From Roseovarius sp. MMSF_3350 (GTDB taxonomy: Bacteria; Pseudomonadota; Alphaproteobacteria; Rhodobacterales; Rhodobacteraceae), in the NCBI RefSeq assembly GCF_030733425.1, contig NZ_JASHIZ010000006.1, positions 1-64,000 on the forward strand: a DNA stretch of 64,000 nt. Reading direction: 5' to 3'. The notes under the pieces were generated by a model, which worked only from the letters and a program-made list of their open reading frames with translations, ran no database searches and was not told where the DNA came from. Made by a program: the position numbers and the translations under genes. Of this stretch, positions 27,307 through 36,943 are shown one piece after another; position 1 is the stretch's first letter, and every line of letters begins with the position of its first letter.

Positions 27307-29598
27307 ATGAGCGAACTGCCCTCCAAATCACAGGTCCTGCAATGGATCTCGGACAATCCGACCCTGACCTCCAAGCGGGACATCGCCAAGGCGTTCGGCA
27401 TCAAGGGCGCGGCGCGGATCGACCTCAAGCGCATCCTGAAAGAGCTTGAGGCCGAAGGGCATCTGGAGAAGCGCAAGAAGACCTATCGCGACCCCGACAA
27501 GCTGCCCCCGGTCAGCGTGTTGCAGGTCAGCGACCAGACCCCCGATGGAGAGCTTCTGGCACGGCCCCTCGAATGGCATGGCGAGGGGGTGGAGCCGGTC
27601 GTCCTGCTGATCCCCCGCGCCAGCGATCCCGCGCTCGGCCCCGGCGACCGCATCCTGGGCCGGCTGCAGGAGGTCAAGGGCGAGGCGCATCATTACGAGG
27701 CGCGGCTCATCCGCCGGATCGGGACCAACCCGCGCAAGGTGCTGGGCGTCTTCAAGAAAACCGCCGAGGGCGGGCGCATCCTGCCGATCGACAAGGGCGA
27801 CGGCAAGGAATGGCTGGTCGCGTCCTCCGCAACCGGCGGCGCCAAGGACGGCGAGTTGGTGGAGGCCGAACAGGCCGGCCCCAAGGGCCGCATGGGGCTG
27901 CCGCAGGCCCGCATCCTCGACCGTCTGGGAGACCCCTCCGCGCCCAAGGCCGTGTCGCTCATCGCCATTCATCAGCACGGCATCCCCGACGATTTCCCCG
28001 ACGACGTCATTGCCGAGGCCGACTCGAAGAAACCCCAGGGCCTCAAGGGCCGCGAAGACCTGCGCGACCTGCCGCTCGTCACCATCGACCCGGCGGACGC
28101 CCGCGACCACGACGACGCCGTCTGGGCCCATGCCGACGACGACCCCAGGAACGAGGGCGGGCACGTCATCTGGGTCGCCATCGCCGATGTCGCCTGCTAC
28201 GTCACCCCCGGCTCGGCCCTCGATGCCGAGGCCCGCAAGCGCGGCAATTCAAGCTATTTCCCTGATCGCGTCGTGCCGATGCTGCCCGACCGCCTGTCGG
28301 GAGACCTCTGTTCGCTGCACGAAGGCGTGCCGCGCGCCTGCATCGCCGTGCGCATGCAGATCGACGCCCATGGCGAGAAAATCGGCCACCGTTTCGTGCG
28401 CGGCCTGATGCGCTCCGCCGCCTCGCTCACCTATCAGGACGTGCAGGCCGCCCGCGACGGCACCCCGGACGACAAATGCGGGCCCCTCATGGACGAGGTC
28501 ATCACCCCGCTCTACGAGGCCTTCGCCGCCCTGCAGGAGGCCCGCGCCAACCGCCAGCCGCTCGACCTCGATCTGCCCGAGCGCAAGGTCGTGCTCAGCG
28601 ACGAGGGCAAGGTCACCTCCGTCAACTTCGCCGACCGCCTCGATGCCCACAAGCTGATCGAGGACATGATGGTGCTGGCCAACGTGGCCGCCGCCGAGAC
28701 GCTGATTGCCAAGAAATCTCCCCTTCTCTTCCGCGTCCACGAGGAACCGCCGCCAGAGAAGCTCGACACCCTGCGCGAGGTGGCCGAGGCCGCGGGCCTG
28801 ACGCTCGCAAAGGGGCAGGTGCTGAAAACCTCGCACCTCAACCAGCTGCTGCACGGCGCGGCGGGCACCGACCACGTCGAAGTCATCAACCTCGCCACCC
28901 TGCGCTCGATGACGCAGGCCTATTATGCACCGTCCAATTTCGGGCATTTCGGCCTTGCGCTGCAATCCTACGCGCATTTCACCTCGCCCATCCGCCGCTA
29001 TGCCGACCTGATCGTGCACCGCGCGCTGATCTCGGCCCATGGCTGGGGCGAAGACGGGCTTTCAAAAGCAGACGAGGAACGCCTGCAAAGCATCGGCGAG
29101 CATATCTCGGAAACCGAGCGCCGCTCGATGATGGCCGAGCGCGACACCAATGACCGCTACCTCGCCGCCTTCCTGTCGGAACGCATCGGCGAGGAATTCA
29201 CCGGGCGGATCAGCGGCATCGCCAAGTTCGGCGCCTTCGTGCGTCTAGACGAGACCGGCGCGGACGGCCTCATCCCGATGCGCGCGCTTGGCAACGAGTA
29301 TTTTCACCTCGACCGCGACCGCGGCACCTTGATGGGCTCGGACACCGGCATGATCATCGGCCTCGGCCAGCGCGTCGTCGTCCGCCTCAGCGAGGCGGCG
29401 CCTGTCACCGGCGGCCTCGGGCTGGACCTCGTGCGGCTCGACGGCAAGACGATCACGCCTGGCGCATCGGACACACCCCGCAAGGGGCGTGGACGCGGCG
29501 GGCCCAAGGGCGGGCGCGGCGGACCCAAGCGCAAGCTGGCGCGCGAAAAGCACAAGTCGGACAAGACCAGGCGCAAGGTCTCCCGCAAACGCCGTTAG
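27307..29598 (+). CDS. rnr: Ribonuclease R
   Basis: 3'-to-5' exoribonuclease that degrades structured RNA. 763 residues: an N-terminal winged helix (about 1-65), cold-shock-like domains, then the RNB catalytic domain with TIDPADARDHDDAVW near residue 260 carrying the metal-binding aspartates. An S1 domain starts near 625 (GEEFTGRISGIAKFGAFVRL). The C-terminal 55 residues are Gly/Lys/Arg-rich, as is common in RNase R. Its last four bases overlap the convergent antiporter gene. Confidence 0.96.
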   Translation: MSELPSKSQVLQWISDNPTLTSKRDIAKAFGIKGAARIDLKRILKELEAEGHLEKRKKTYRDPDKLPPVSVLQVSDQTPDGELLARPLEWHGEGVEPVVLLIPRASDPALGPGDRILGRLQEVKGEAHHYEARLIRRIGTNPRKVLGVFKKTAEGGRILPIDKGDGKEWLVASSATGGAKDGELVEAEQAGPKGRMGLPQARILDRLGDPSAPKAVSLIAIHQHGIPDDFPDDVIAEADSKKPQGLKGREDLRDLPLVTIDPADARDHDDAVWAHADDDPRNEGGHVIWVAIADVACYVTPGSALDAEARKRGNSSYFPDRVVPMLPDRLSGDLCSLHEGVPRACIAVRMQIDAHGEKIGHRFVRGLMRSAASLTYQDVQAARDGTPDDKCGPLMDEVITPLYEAFAALQEARANRQPLDLDLPERKVVLSDEGKVTSVNFADRLDAHKLIEDMMVLANVAAAETLIAKKSPLLFRVHEEPPPEKLDTLREVAEAAGLTLAKGQVLKTSHLNQLLHGAAGTDHVEVINLATLRSMTQAYYAPSNFGHFGLALQSYAHFTSPIRRYADLIVHRALISAHGWGEDGLSKADEERLQSIGEHISETERRSMMAERDTNDRYLAAFLSERIGEEFTGRISGIAKFGAFVRLDETGADGLIPMRALGNEYFHLDRDRGTLMGSDTGMIIGLGQRVVVRLSEAAPVTGGLGLDLVRLDGKTITPGASDTPRKGRGRGGPKGGRGGPKRKLAREKHKSDKTRRKVSRKRR

Positions 29599-30548
29599 GC
29601 GCCTGCCAAAAGCCAGATCATGTAAGCGCCATAGGCGGCCAGCAGCACGGCCCCTTCGCGCCGGTCGATCCGCGCGCCGGTGAACGCGAACGCCACGAAC
29701 ACCACTGCCGACCCCACGAGCACGGCAAGATCGACGCTGGTGATCGGTAATGGCGCCGCCATCGGCACCACCAGCACCGTCGCCCCCAGAATGCCGAGGA
29801 TATTGAAGATGTTGCTGCCGATGATATTGCCGAAGGCGACCTCACCCTCCCCCTTTCGGGCTGCCAGCACCGAGGTCACCAGTTCCGGCATCGACGTGCC
29901 GATCGCCACCACGGTCAGCCCGATCACCGCGTCACTCATTCCCAGCATCTGGGCCAGTCCCACGGCCCCGGACACCAGGAACCGCGCGCCCGCCAGGATC
30001 ACCACCAACCCGATCAGCAGACCCAGTGCCGCACGGCCCGCCCGCACCGGCGCTTCGGGCAGCAAGTCGCCTTCCGCGGCATAAACCTCGCCCGCCGGGG
30101 TTGGTCCCTTGCGCTCAGCCAGAAAGGTAAAGACCAGGTAGGCCCCAAGCCCCAGCATCAGACCCACCCCGGCCACGCGCCCCATCTGCTCACTCAGCAC
30201 AAGGCCCGCGCAGATCAGCGTCGCGGCCATCATCACCGAGCCGTCCCGCGCCAGCGCCCGCCGCGCGACGAGGATCGGCGAGATCAGCGCCGCGATTCCC
30301 ACGATCAACAATGTGTTGCCGATATTGCTGCCCACCACGTTGCCCAGCGCGATACCCGGCGCGCCGACCCATGCAGCCTGCAAGCTTGTCACCAGTTCCG
30401 GCGCGGAGGTGCCGAATCCCACGATCGTCAGCCCGATCACCAGCGGCGACACACCCAAACCCCGTGCCAGCTGAACTGCGTTGCGCACCAACAATTCGCC
30501 ACCAAGGACCAGCCCAGCCAGCCCGGCGATCACGAAAACGATATCCAA
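29595..30548 (-). CDS. Calcium/sodium antiporter (CaCA family, YrbG type)
   Basis: 317-residue membrane exchanger with about ten helices. It has the two inverted alpha repeats GTSAPELVTS (46-55) and GTSMPELVTS (second half), each followed by a GSNIGN/GSNIFN block. These acidic repeats bind the cation. It is transcribed alone. Confidence 0.93.
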   Translation of the reverse strand: MDIVFVIAGLAGLVLGGELLVRNAVQLARGLGVSPLVIGLTIVGFGTSAPELVTSLQAAWVGAPGIALGNVVGSNIGNTLLIVGIAALISPILVARRALARDGSVMMAATLICAGLVLSEQMGRVAGVGLMLGLGAYLVFTFLAERKGPTPAGEVYAAEGDLLPEAPVRAGRAALGLLIGLVVILAGARFLVSGAVGLAQMLGMSDAVIGLTVVAIGTSMPELVTSVLAARKGEGEVAFGNIIGSNIFNILGILGATVLVVPMAAPLPITSVDLAVLVGSAVVFVAFAFTGARIDRREGAVLLAAYGAYMIWLLAGA

Positions 30549-30681
30549 TCCAGGTAACTCCGATCCCGCGCACCGGGCGCGTTGCCTGAGAATCTCGGTT
30601 GCCGCACTGCAACGTCAAGATGACGCGGGAAATTTTCCGCCTGGGTTACATGTCTGTGCGTCCTGAAGCGCCGAACCCTGC

Positions 30682-30696
30682 TGACAAAACCTGTCA
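30682..30696. promoter_or_regulatory. Inverted-repeat operator candidate of the WYL regulator
   Basis: TGACA-AAACC-TGTCA is a perfect 5-5-5 inverted repeat 24 bases before the regulator start. Its position suggests autoregulation. Confidence 0.55.
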
Positions 30697-30720
30697 TCAT
30701 ATGGCAGCATACTCCGCGCC

Positions 30721-31410
30721 ATGACCCGGACCGAACGCCTTTTCAAGCTGATGCAGACCCTGCGTATCCTTCCGCCCCCCGCCACGGCGCAGGCGTTGGC
30801 GGACCGGCTCGACGTGACAGCCCGCACCATCTATCGCGACATCGACGCCCTGCGCTGCCTGGGCGCGGTGATCGACGGTGCGGCGGGCTTCGGCTATCGC
30901 CTGATCGAGGATGCCGCCCTGCCTCCGCTCAATTTCGACGAAGACGAGCTTGAGGCGCTGGTGCTGGGCCTGCGCGAGGTCGAAGAAGTCGGCGACAGGA
31001 CACTGGCCGACGCCGCGCAGTCGGCGCTTGCCAAGCTGCGCGCCCGCCTGCCGCAGGCCCAGGCTCACCGGCTCGATCATGCCGTTTTGTCGGCCCGCCG
31101 CTTTACCCCCCTCCCGCAATCGGGCGTGGACACCGCCCGCCTGCGCCGCGCCACTTGGGAGGAGAAGACGATCCGTTTCGACTATTCCGACGCCGAAGGC
31201 CGCGAAACGACGCGCGAGGTCGATCCCCTATCGGTCGTCCTCATGCAATCCTCGCTCTGCCTTCTGGCCTTCTGTCACCTGCGCGGCGACTTCCGCGCCT
31301 TCCGCCTCGACCGGATGCGCGGGCTCGAACTTACCGGCGCCTCGTTCCGCCCGCGTCGTGCCATTTTACTGCGCGAATGCCTCGCCGCCATGACCTGTGA
31401 AACGGGCTAA
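30721..31410 (+). CDS. YafY-type HTH/WYL-domain transcriptional regulator
   Basis: 229 residues. A DeoR-like winged helix (1-60, LADRLDVTARTIYRDIDALR) is followed by a WYL domain (about 135-229, EKTIRFDYSDAEGRETTREV) that senses a ligand, often nucleotide- or nucleic-acid-like. There is no clear Shine-Dalgarno before the ATG. It diverges from the antiporter gene; targets are otherwise unknown. Confidence 0.88.
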   Translation: MTRTERLFKLMQTLRILPPPATAQALADRLDVTARTIYRDIDALRCLGAVIDGAAGFGYRLIEDAALPPLNFDEDELEALVLGLREVEEVGDRTLADAAQSALAKLRARLPQAQAHRLDHAVLSARRFTPLPQSGVDTARLRRATWEEKTIRFDYSDAEGRETTREVDPLSVVLMQSSLCLLAFCHLRGDFRAFRLDRMRGLELTGASFRPRRAILLRECLAAMTCETG

Positions 31411-31451
31411 GCACCGGCGACACTTCGCCCGACATCCTCATTGAACACTTT

Positions 31452-31468
31452 TGAAACAGGCTGTTTCA
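31452..31468. promoter_or_regulatory. 17-base palindrome in the transglycosylase promoter region
   Basis: TGAAACAG-g-CTGTTTCA is a perfect palindrome around one central base, 40 bases before the MltB-type start and next to a possible -10 (TATGCT at 31472-31477). It looks like a repressor or activator site. Which protein binds is unknown; the preceding WYL regulator has a different candidate site. Confidence 0.5.
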
Positions 31469-31507
31469 GGCTATGCTCCGCTCAAACCCATCAAAAAGGG
31501 GCGAGCA

Positions 31508-32854
31508 ATGTTTGTCAGGTATCTCTTTCCAGTTCTGGGCGCGGCGTTTCTGTCGGGCGGAGCCGCGGCCACGGCCATCGAATCGTCGGTCCGGCCCGTC
31601 GCGCGGCCCGCAGCGATCCACCCCGCCACGGCAACCCCACAGGTCACCCGCGTGGCGCTTTCCACCAAGTCCCTGCGCCCCCGCCTGCGCCCCGAGGCAC
31701 TGAGCGAAAGCACGGGCGACGCGCAGGTCACCCGCGTCTCGAACCCCGCCTTCGACAACTGGGTCCGTTCGTTCCGCAACCGCGCCCTGTCGCGCGGCAT
31801 CAGCGCGCAGGTCTTCGACGCCGCCTTCCAGGGCATCAACTACAACGCCGACGTTGTCTCGAAAGATCGAAACCAGGCCGAGTTCAAGCGTCAGATCTGG
31901 GACTACCTCGACAGCGCCGCCTCGCCCGAGCGTGTTGGCATGGGCCAGCAGGCCCTGCGACGCCACCGCCGCGCCCTGAACCGGATCGAACAGGCCTACG
32001 GCGTCGAGGCCGAGGTCGTCACCGCCGTCTGGGGGCTGGAAAGCAAGTACGGCACCCGCATGGGCGACATCCCCGTGATCGAGGCGCTCTCGACGCTGGC
32101 CTTCGACGGCCGCCGCGGCGAGTTCTTCGAAAAACAGTTGATGGCCGCGCTGAAGATCCTGCAGAACGGCGACACCACGCCGCGCAACTTCCTCGGCTCC
32201 TGGGCCGGGGCAATGGGCCATACTCAGTTCATCCCCACCTCCTACGAGGCCTATGCCGTGGATTTCACCGGCGATGGCCGCCGCGACATCTGGTCGAACG
32301 ATCCCTCCGACGCGCTTGCCTCCACCGCCGCCTATTTGAAACGTTTCGGCTGGCGCAAAGGCATGCCCTGGGGCGTCGAGGTGCGCGTGCCCAGCGGCGC
32401 CCGCTTCGGCAACACGTCCCGGATGCCCTCGCAATGGGCCGCCCAGGGCGTCGTTGGCGTCGATGGCCGCCCGGTGCGCGATTACGGCTCGGCCCGCATC
32501 CTGCAACCGGCCGGTCCTGCCGGCGCGTCCTTCATGGTCTTTTCCAATTTCGACGTGATCAAGCGCTACAACAATGCCGACGCCTACGCCATCGGCGTCG
32601 GGCACCTGTCGGACCGCATCAAGGGCGGCCCCGCGATCCAGGCCAGCTGGCCGCGCGGCTACACGCCCGTCAGCTTCGAGGAGCGCAAGGAAATCCAGCG
32701 CCGGCTGAAGCAGATGGGCTATCCGCTGGAAAAGATCGACGGCATCATCGGGCCCAACACCGCGAAGTCGATCATGGGCTTCCAACAAAGCGCGGGCATG
32801 AAGGTCGACGGCTACGCCTCGCGCGAGGTGCTCAACCGCCTGCGGTCGCGCTGA
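31508..32854 (+). CDS. Lytic murein transglycosylase (MltB/SLT_2 type) with peptidoglycan-binding domain
   Basis: 448 residues with a signal peptide (about 1-22). The SLT_2 catalytic domain spans roughly 75-375 and contains the likely catalytic Glu in AVWGLESKYGTRMG and AGAMGHTQFIPTSYEAYAVD. A PG_binding_1 domain follows (about 385-445, RLKQMGYPLEKIDGIIGPNT). It cleaves glycan strands to anhydro-muropeptides in the periplasm. The 3' end overlaps the convergent methyltransferase gene by 23 bases. Confidence 0.93.
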   Translation: MFVRYLFPVLGAAFLSGGAAATAIESSVRPVARPAAIHPATATPQVTRVALSTKSLRPRLRPEALSESTGDAQVTRVSNPAFDNWVRSFRNRALSRGISAQVFDAAFQGINYNADVVSKDRNQAEFKRQIWDYLDSAASPERVGMGQQALRRHRRALNRIEQAYGVEAEVVTAVWGLESKYGTRMGDIPVIEALSTLAFDGRRGEFFEKQLMAALKILQNGDTTPRNFLGSWAGAMGHTQFIPTSYEAYAVDFTGDGRRDIWSNDPSDALASTAAYLKRFGWRKGMPWGVEVRVPSGARFGNTSRMPSQWAAQGVVGVDGRPVRDYGSARILQPAGPAGASFMVFSNFDVIKRYNNADAYAIGVGHLSDRIKGGPAIQASWPRGYTPVSFEERKEIQRRLKQMGYPLEKIDGIIGPNTAKSIMGFQQSAGMKVDGYASREVLNRLRSR

Positions 32855-33692
32855 CCACATGCACCCGCCCCGGAATGCGCAGCGCGCCGTCCGGGGTCTC
32901 GAACGCTTTCAAGGCCTCGCGCAGCTTATCCGCAACGGCGGCATAGTCCTCGCGCCCACCGCCCATGTCCTTGACGATCCGGCCTGCAGGCCCCTCGCGT
33001 GACGCGAACGTAGCGTTCTGCTCCAGGTCGCCAATGGGGGTTAATGTGACCTCTTCGGTCGTCAGCCCGATTCCCTGAAACCCGGCCCGCCCCAGGATGT
33101 CCCGCACATATTCCGCTTCTGACAACGCCATCGGCCCAGGCGCACGCGGGTCCTTTGGTGGGGGCGCGCCCACCACGGATTTCGCCGCCTCGGCGGGGAT
33201 GCGAAACCACGGGTTGCCGTCCATCCCGGCCCAGCACACGAAGGTCACGCGCCCGCCCGGTTTCAACGCGCCCCGCATGTTGGCGAAGGCCGCCACCGGG
33301 TCGTCAAAGAACATCACGCCAAAGCGTGACACAAGATGATCCGCCGCCGCGTCCCCGAAATCATGCACCTGCGCATCGGCCAAAAGGCAGGTCGCATTGG
33401 TCACGCCCGCAGCTTGCAACCTCTCTTTTGCCAGCTCCAGCATTGGCCCCGACACGTCCAGCCCGGTCACGTGGCCGCCCTCGCCCACGATCTGCGCCGC
33501 TGCGATCAGCCCCGCCCCGGTGCCGCAACCGATATCGACCACCCGGTCGCTTGCCTGCAATCCGGCCCGGGCCATCAAAAGGTCCAGCACCGGCGCCATC
33601 AGCCCGTCGAACATGGCCTGTTCGCGCACCCAGACTTCGCCGGCCTTGCCCGACCAGTGCTCGGCCTGCTCGGTATTGACGATCCCGCTCAT
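32832..33692 (-). CDS. Class I SAM-dependent methyltransferase
   Basis: 286 residues with a Rossmann SAM site VVDIGCGTGAGLIAAAQIV, the acidic strand GLDVSGPMLELA, and the later block GALKPGGRVTFVCW. This Methyltransf_11/25 type does not reveal its substrate. The ATG overlaps the speB stop (ATGA), making it the last gene of a four-gene operon. Confidence 0.88.
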   Translation of the reverse strand: MSGIVNTEQAEHWSGKAGEVWVREQAMFDGLMAPVLDLLMARAGLQASDRVVDIGCGTGAGLIAAAQIVGEGGHVTGLDVSGPMLELAKERLQAAGVTNATCLLADAQVHDFGDAAADHLVSRFGVMFFDDPVAAFANMRGALKPGGRVTFVCWAGMDGNPWFRIPAEAAKSVVGAPPPKDPRAPGPMALSEAEYVRDILGRAGFQGIGLTTEEVTLTPIGDLEQNATFASREGPAGRIVKDMGGGREDYAAVADKLREALKAFETPDGALRIPGRVHVVSATAGG

Positions 33693-34651
33693 GACGCACG
33701 GCCCGCCGCCATCACGCACAGGATCTCGAACATGATCGACACGCCCAGGAACGCCGTGTTCCCGCTGGCATCGAACGGCGGCGACACCTCGACCATGTCG
33801 GCCCCCACGATGTTGACGCCCTCAAGCTCCCGGCACACCTGCAACGCCTCGTACGAGTTCGGCCCGCCCACCTCGGGCGTGCCGGTCCCGGGCGCAAAGG
33901 TCGGATCGACAAAATCGATGTCATAGGACACGTAGGTGGGCTTCTCGCCCACGATCTCCCGCGCCTCGGCCATCACGTCGGCCACGCCGCGCTCGAAGAA
34001 CTCTTCGATCAGGATCAGGCGGATGCCCTCGGCCTTCGCGAAATCGCGGTCCTCGGAATCGTACATGCTGCCCCGCAGCCCGATCTGCACCACGCGCTTG
34101 GGGTCCAGCAGACCCTCTTCCACCGCGCGGCGGAAGGGCGTGCCGTGGGTATACATCTGCCCGTTGAAATAGCTGTGAAAAAGGTCCGTGTGGCTGTCGA
34201 AATGCACCATGCCCAACGGGCCATCCTTGGCCACCGCGCGCAGCACCGGCAGGCTGGTCAGGTGATCGCCCCCCGCCGTCAGCGGCGTTATCCCGGCATC
34301 CACCACGCCTTTATAGAACGTCGTGATCCGCTCCATGCTGTCCGCGATGTCGGCCGGGTTCGGGCCCACGTCTCCCAGATCGGCACAGTTCAGCGCCTCG
34401 AATGGCCGCACACCGCTCACCGCATGCTGCGCCCGGATCATCGTGGACGCATCGCGCAACTGCCGCGGCCCGTGGCGTGGTCCGGGCCGGTTGGTGGTGC
34501 CGCTGTCCCAAGGCACCCCGATGATCCCCACATCCACATCACCATACCGCGCATGATCCGGCAGCAGATGCGGCAGCCGCATGAAGGTCGGCACACCGGC
34601 GAAACGCGGCAGCTCGAAGCCCGAAACGGGCTGGAAGAACGGGTCACTCAT
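33689..34651 (-). CDS. speB: Agmatinase-type ureohydrolase
   Basis: 320 residues with all Mn ligands: H130 (GGDHLTSLP), D152, H154 and D156 (HFDSHTDLF), and D244/D246 (SYDIDFVDP). It releases urea from a guanidino compound. Agmatine is the default assignment, but guanidinobutyrate- or guanidinopropionate-specific relatives share these motifs (including TPEVGG). It is translationally coupled to the genes on both sides. Confidence 0.85.
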   Translation of the reverse strand: MSDPFFQPVSGFELPRFAGVPTFMRLPHLLPDHARYGDVDVGIIGVPWDSGTTNRPGPRHGPRQLRDASTMIRAQHAVSGVRPFEALNCADLGDVGPNPADIADSMERITTFYKGVVDAGITPLTAGGDHLTSLPVLRAVAKDGPLGMVHFDSHTDLFHSYFNGQMYTHGTPFRRAVEEGLLDPKRVVQIGLRGSMYDSEDRDFAKAEGIRLILIEEFFERGVADVMAEAREIVGEKPTYVSYDIDFVDPTFAPGTGTPEVGGPNSYEALQVCRELEGVNIVGADMVEVSPPFDASGNTAFLGVSIMFEILCVMAAGRAS

Positions 34652-35502
34652 GGCTTTGTCTCCAGTCTCTTGCGGGCCGTCACCGGCCCGTCCCCCTGCG
34701 CCTCGATCCGCGCGATGGCGTCTTGCAATGGTTCATAAGCGACGGCCATGTGATACGCATTGGCGTGCAGGATCGTCTCGGGGTCAACCACCCAGGCCAC
34801 ATGCCCCTTCCAGAACAACAGGTCGCCACGCTGCAACGGCGCATCTGCGGGCAGGTCCTGCCCAAGCTCGGCGGCCTGCATGTCGCTGTCACCGGGGCAG
34901 GCCACGCCGCAGGCCAGGCACCCGACCTGCACCAGCCCCGAACAGTCGATCCCAAGCGCCGAGTTTCCGCCCCAGACATAGGGCGTGCCGATCAGCCGTT
35001 CGGCTACGCCCACCGGGTCGTTCTCGACTGCGCTGTCCTCGCGCAAATGGATCGACGGCACATACATCCGGCCCTCGGGCGCAAGGATCTCGGCCCAGCG
35101 TCCCTTGGTGCCGGTAACGCTCACTCGGGCCCCCAGGCTCAGCATCATATGCTCGGTCTGCGCCTTGAAATCCGGCGCTCCCAGCGCATGGGTCATCCGC
35201 GCCTGCACGATGTGGTTCGGCGGCCCTTTCGGCGCGGCCAAATCATCCGCTTTGACATACCCCGCATAGCCATCGCGCAGTGCATAGCCAAAGACCCAAC
35301 CGTTGCGCTCTTCCAGCAGGCGCACACCCTCGCCAAAAATCAGCTCACGCTCGCGCTTGCCGTCCGGCTCAGACAGGATCGGCGTGACCGGCACCATCAC
35401 CTGCCGGTCCTCACCTTCCACGAACAACTCCGCCTCGACCTGCCCCAGCAGCCCCGCCTCGGCCACGCGGCCATTGGAATGCAGCCGCCGCCGGTCGGTC
35501 AT
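34648..35502 (-). CDS. NlpC/P60 (C40) cysteine peptidase with SH3 domains
   Basis: 284 residues. Two SH3-like segments (about 35-90 and 100-155) precede an NlpC/P60 domain with the catalytic C187 (GIDCSGLVQ) and H234 (WKGHVAWV). Relatives cut D-Glu-DAP bonds in peptidoglycan peptides. There is no signal peptide, so it may work on recycled muropeptides together with the coupled aminopeptidase. It overlaps both neighbours by four bases. Confidence 0.9.
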   Translation of the reverse strand: MTDRRRLHSNGRVAEAGLLGQVEAELFVEGEDRQVMVPVTPILSEPDGKRERELIFGEGVRLLEERNGWVFGYALRDGYAGYVKADDLAAPKGPPNHIVQARMTHALGAPDFKAQTEHMMLSLGARVSVTGTKGRWAEILAPEGRMYVPSIHLREDSAVENDPVGVAERLIGTPYVWGGNSALGIDCSGLVQVGCLACGVACPGDSDMQAAELGQDLPADAPLQRGDLLFWKGHVAWVVDPETILHANAYHMAVAYEPLQDAIARIEAQGDGPVTARKRLETKP

Positions 35503-36878
35503 AGCGCCAGCACCTCGGGCAGCGCCTGCAAGAGCGCCCGCGCGCCCATGCCGACCCCGCCCTTGGGCCGGCCCGGCGCGGCGCTCTGGTTCCAGCCGTA
35601 GATGTCGAAATGCGCGTATCGCGTGCCCCCCGCGAACCGACGCAGGAACAGCGCCGCGGTGATTGCGCCGGCGAACCCGCCCGAGGGCGCGTTGTCCAGA
35701 TCGGCGATCCCCGGCTCGATCATCGCCTCGTAGGGCTCGTGGAACGGCAGCCGCCAGACCGGGTCCGCGACCTCGGCCGCCGCCGCGTCCAGCGCGCCCG
35801 AGAGCACGCCATCGTCGGTAAAGTAGGGCGCGATATCCGGCCCCACGGCCACCCTTGCGGCCCCGGTCAGCGTCGCCATCGAGATCATCAGGTCCGGCTC
35901 GGCCTCGGCCCCGAAGCTCAGCGCATCGGCCAGCACCAGCCGCCCCTCGGCATCGGTATTGTTGATCTCCACCGTCTTGCCGTTCCGGGCGGTCAGGATG
36001 TCGCCGGGCCGGAACGCATTGCCGCTGACCGAGTTTTCCACCGCCGGGATCAGCACCCGCAACCGCACCGGCAGCTTCAGCGCCATGATCATCCGCGCCA
36101 GCCCCAGCACCGTGGCGGCCCCGCCCATGTCCTTCTTCATCAGGCCCATACTCGCGCCCGGCTTCAGGTTCAGCCCCCCGGTGTCGAAACACACGCCCTT
36201 GCCCACAAGCGTCAGGCTGGGCCCCGTATCCCCCCAGCGCATGTCGATCAGGCGCGGGGCCTGCGCGGCGGCGCGGCCCACCGTGTGGATCATCGGAAAA
36301 TTCTCGTCCAGCAGCGCCTCGCCGCGAACGACCTCGATCTCCGCGCCCTGTTCCTTTGCCATGTCGGCACAGGCCGCTTCCAGCTCCACCGGCCCCATAT
36401 CCGAGGCGGGCGTGTTGATCAGGTCGCGCGTCAGTGCCTCGCCGGCGGCAATCGCCTGCAGCCGTGCCGCATCCACGCCCTCTGGTGCTACGAGCCTTGC
36501 CTTGGCGGGTTTCTGATCCTTGTAGCGGCCAAAGGCATAGCCCGCGAACAGCCAGCCCAGCGCCTCTTCGGCGGCCCGCTCCGGCGCCAGCCCTTCCAGA
36601 CGATAGACCCCCTCGGGCAAGCTCGCGGCCTGCGCGGCAAGGTGGAACCGCCCCCGCTTGCGCGTCGCCTCGGTCCCGTAGCCCGCCAGCGCCATCACCG
36701 GCGCGCCATTGCCGTCGGGCACCAGCACCGACTGGCCCAGCCCACCGGTGAAGCCCGCCGCCTTCACCCAGGTGGAGACGGTGGCCGCCTGACCCGACAG
36801 CCAGTCCTCCAGCGCCTCCTGTTCGATCACGTGAAGCGGAAGGGCATCAGCCCCTTCCGGTGCAAACTCAAGCGGCAT
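35499..36878 (-). CDS. M17 leucyl aminopeptidase family protein
   Basis: 459 residues. The C-terminal di-metal peptidase domain contains GKGVCFDTGGLNLKPG with its metal-binding Lys/Asp and the signature NTDAEGRLVLADAL (about 304-318). The N-terminal domain is shorter than in E. coli PepA. It is the first gene of the operon with the NlpC/P60 peptidase, which hints at a peptide-recycling role. Confidence 0.93.
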   Translation of the reverse strand: MPLEFAPEGADALPLHVIEQEALEDWLSGQAATVSTWVKAAGFTGGLGQSVLVPDGNGAPVMALAGYGTEATRKRGRFHLAAQAASLPEGVYRLEGLAPERAAEEALGWLFAGYAFGRYKDQKPAKARLVAPEGVDAARLQAIAAGEALTRDLINTPASDMGPVELEAACADMAKEQGAEIEVVRGEALLDENFPMIHTVGRAAAQAPRLIDMRWGDTGPSLTLVGKGVCFDTGGLNLKPGASMGLMKKDMGGAATVLGLARMIMALKLPVRLRVLIPAVENSVSGNAFRPGDILTARNGKTVEINNTDAEGRLVLADALSFGAEAEPDLMISMATLTGAARVAVGPDIAPYFTDDGVLSGALDAAAAEVADPVWRLPFHEPYEAMIEPGIADLDNAPSGGFAGAITAALFLRRFAGGTRYAHFDIYGWNQSAAPGRPKGGVGMGARALLQALPEVLAL

Positions 36879-36943
36879 GTCGCATGTCCCGGGATGGTTT
36901 CGTTCCCGCTCAGCCTAGCCTGCCGCGCCGCACCTGCAAGACC

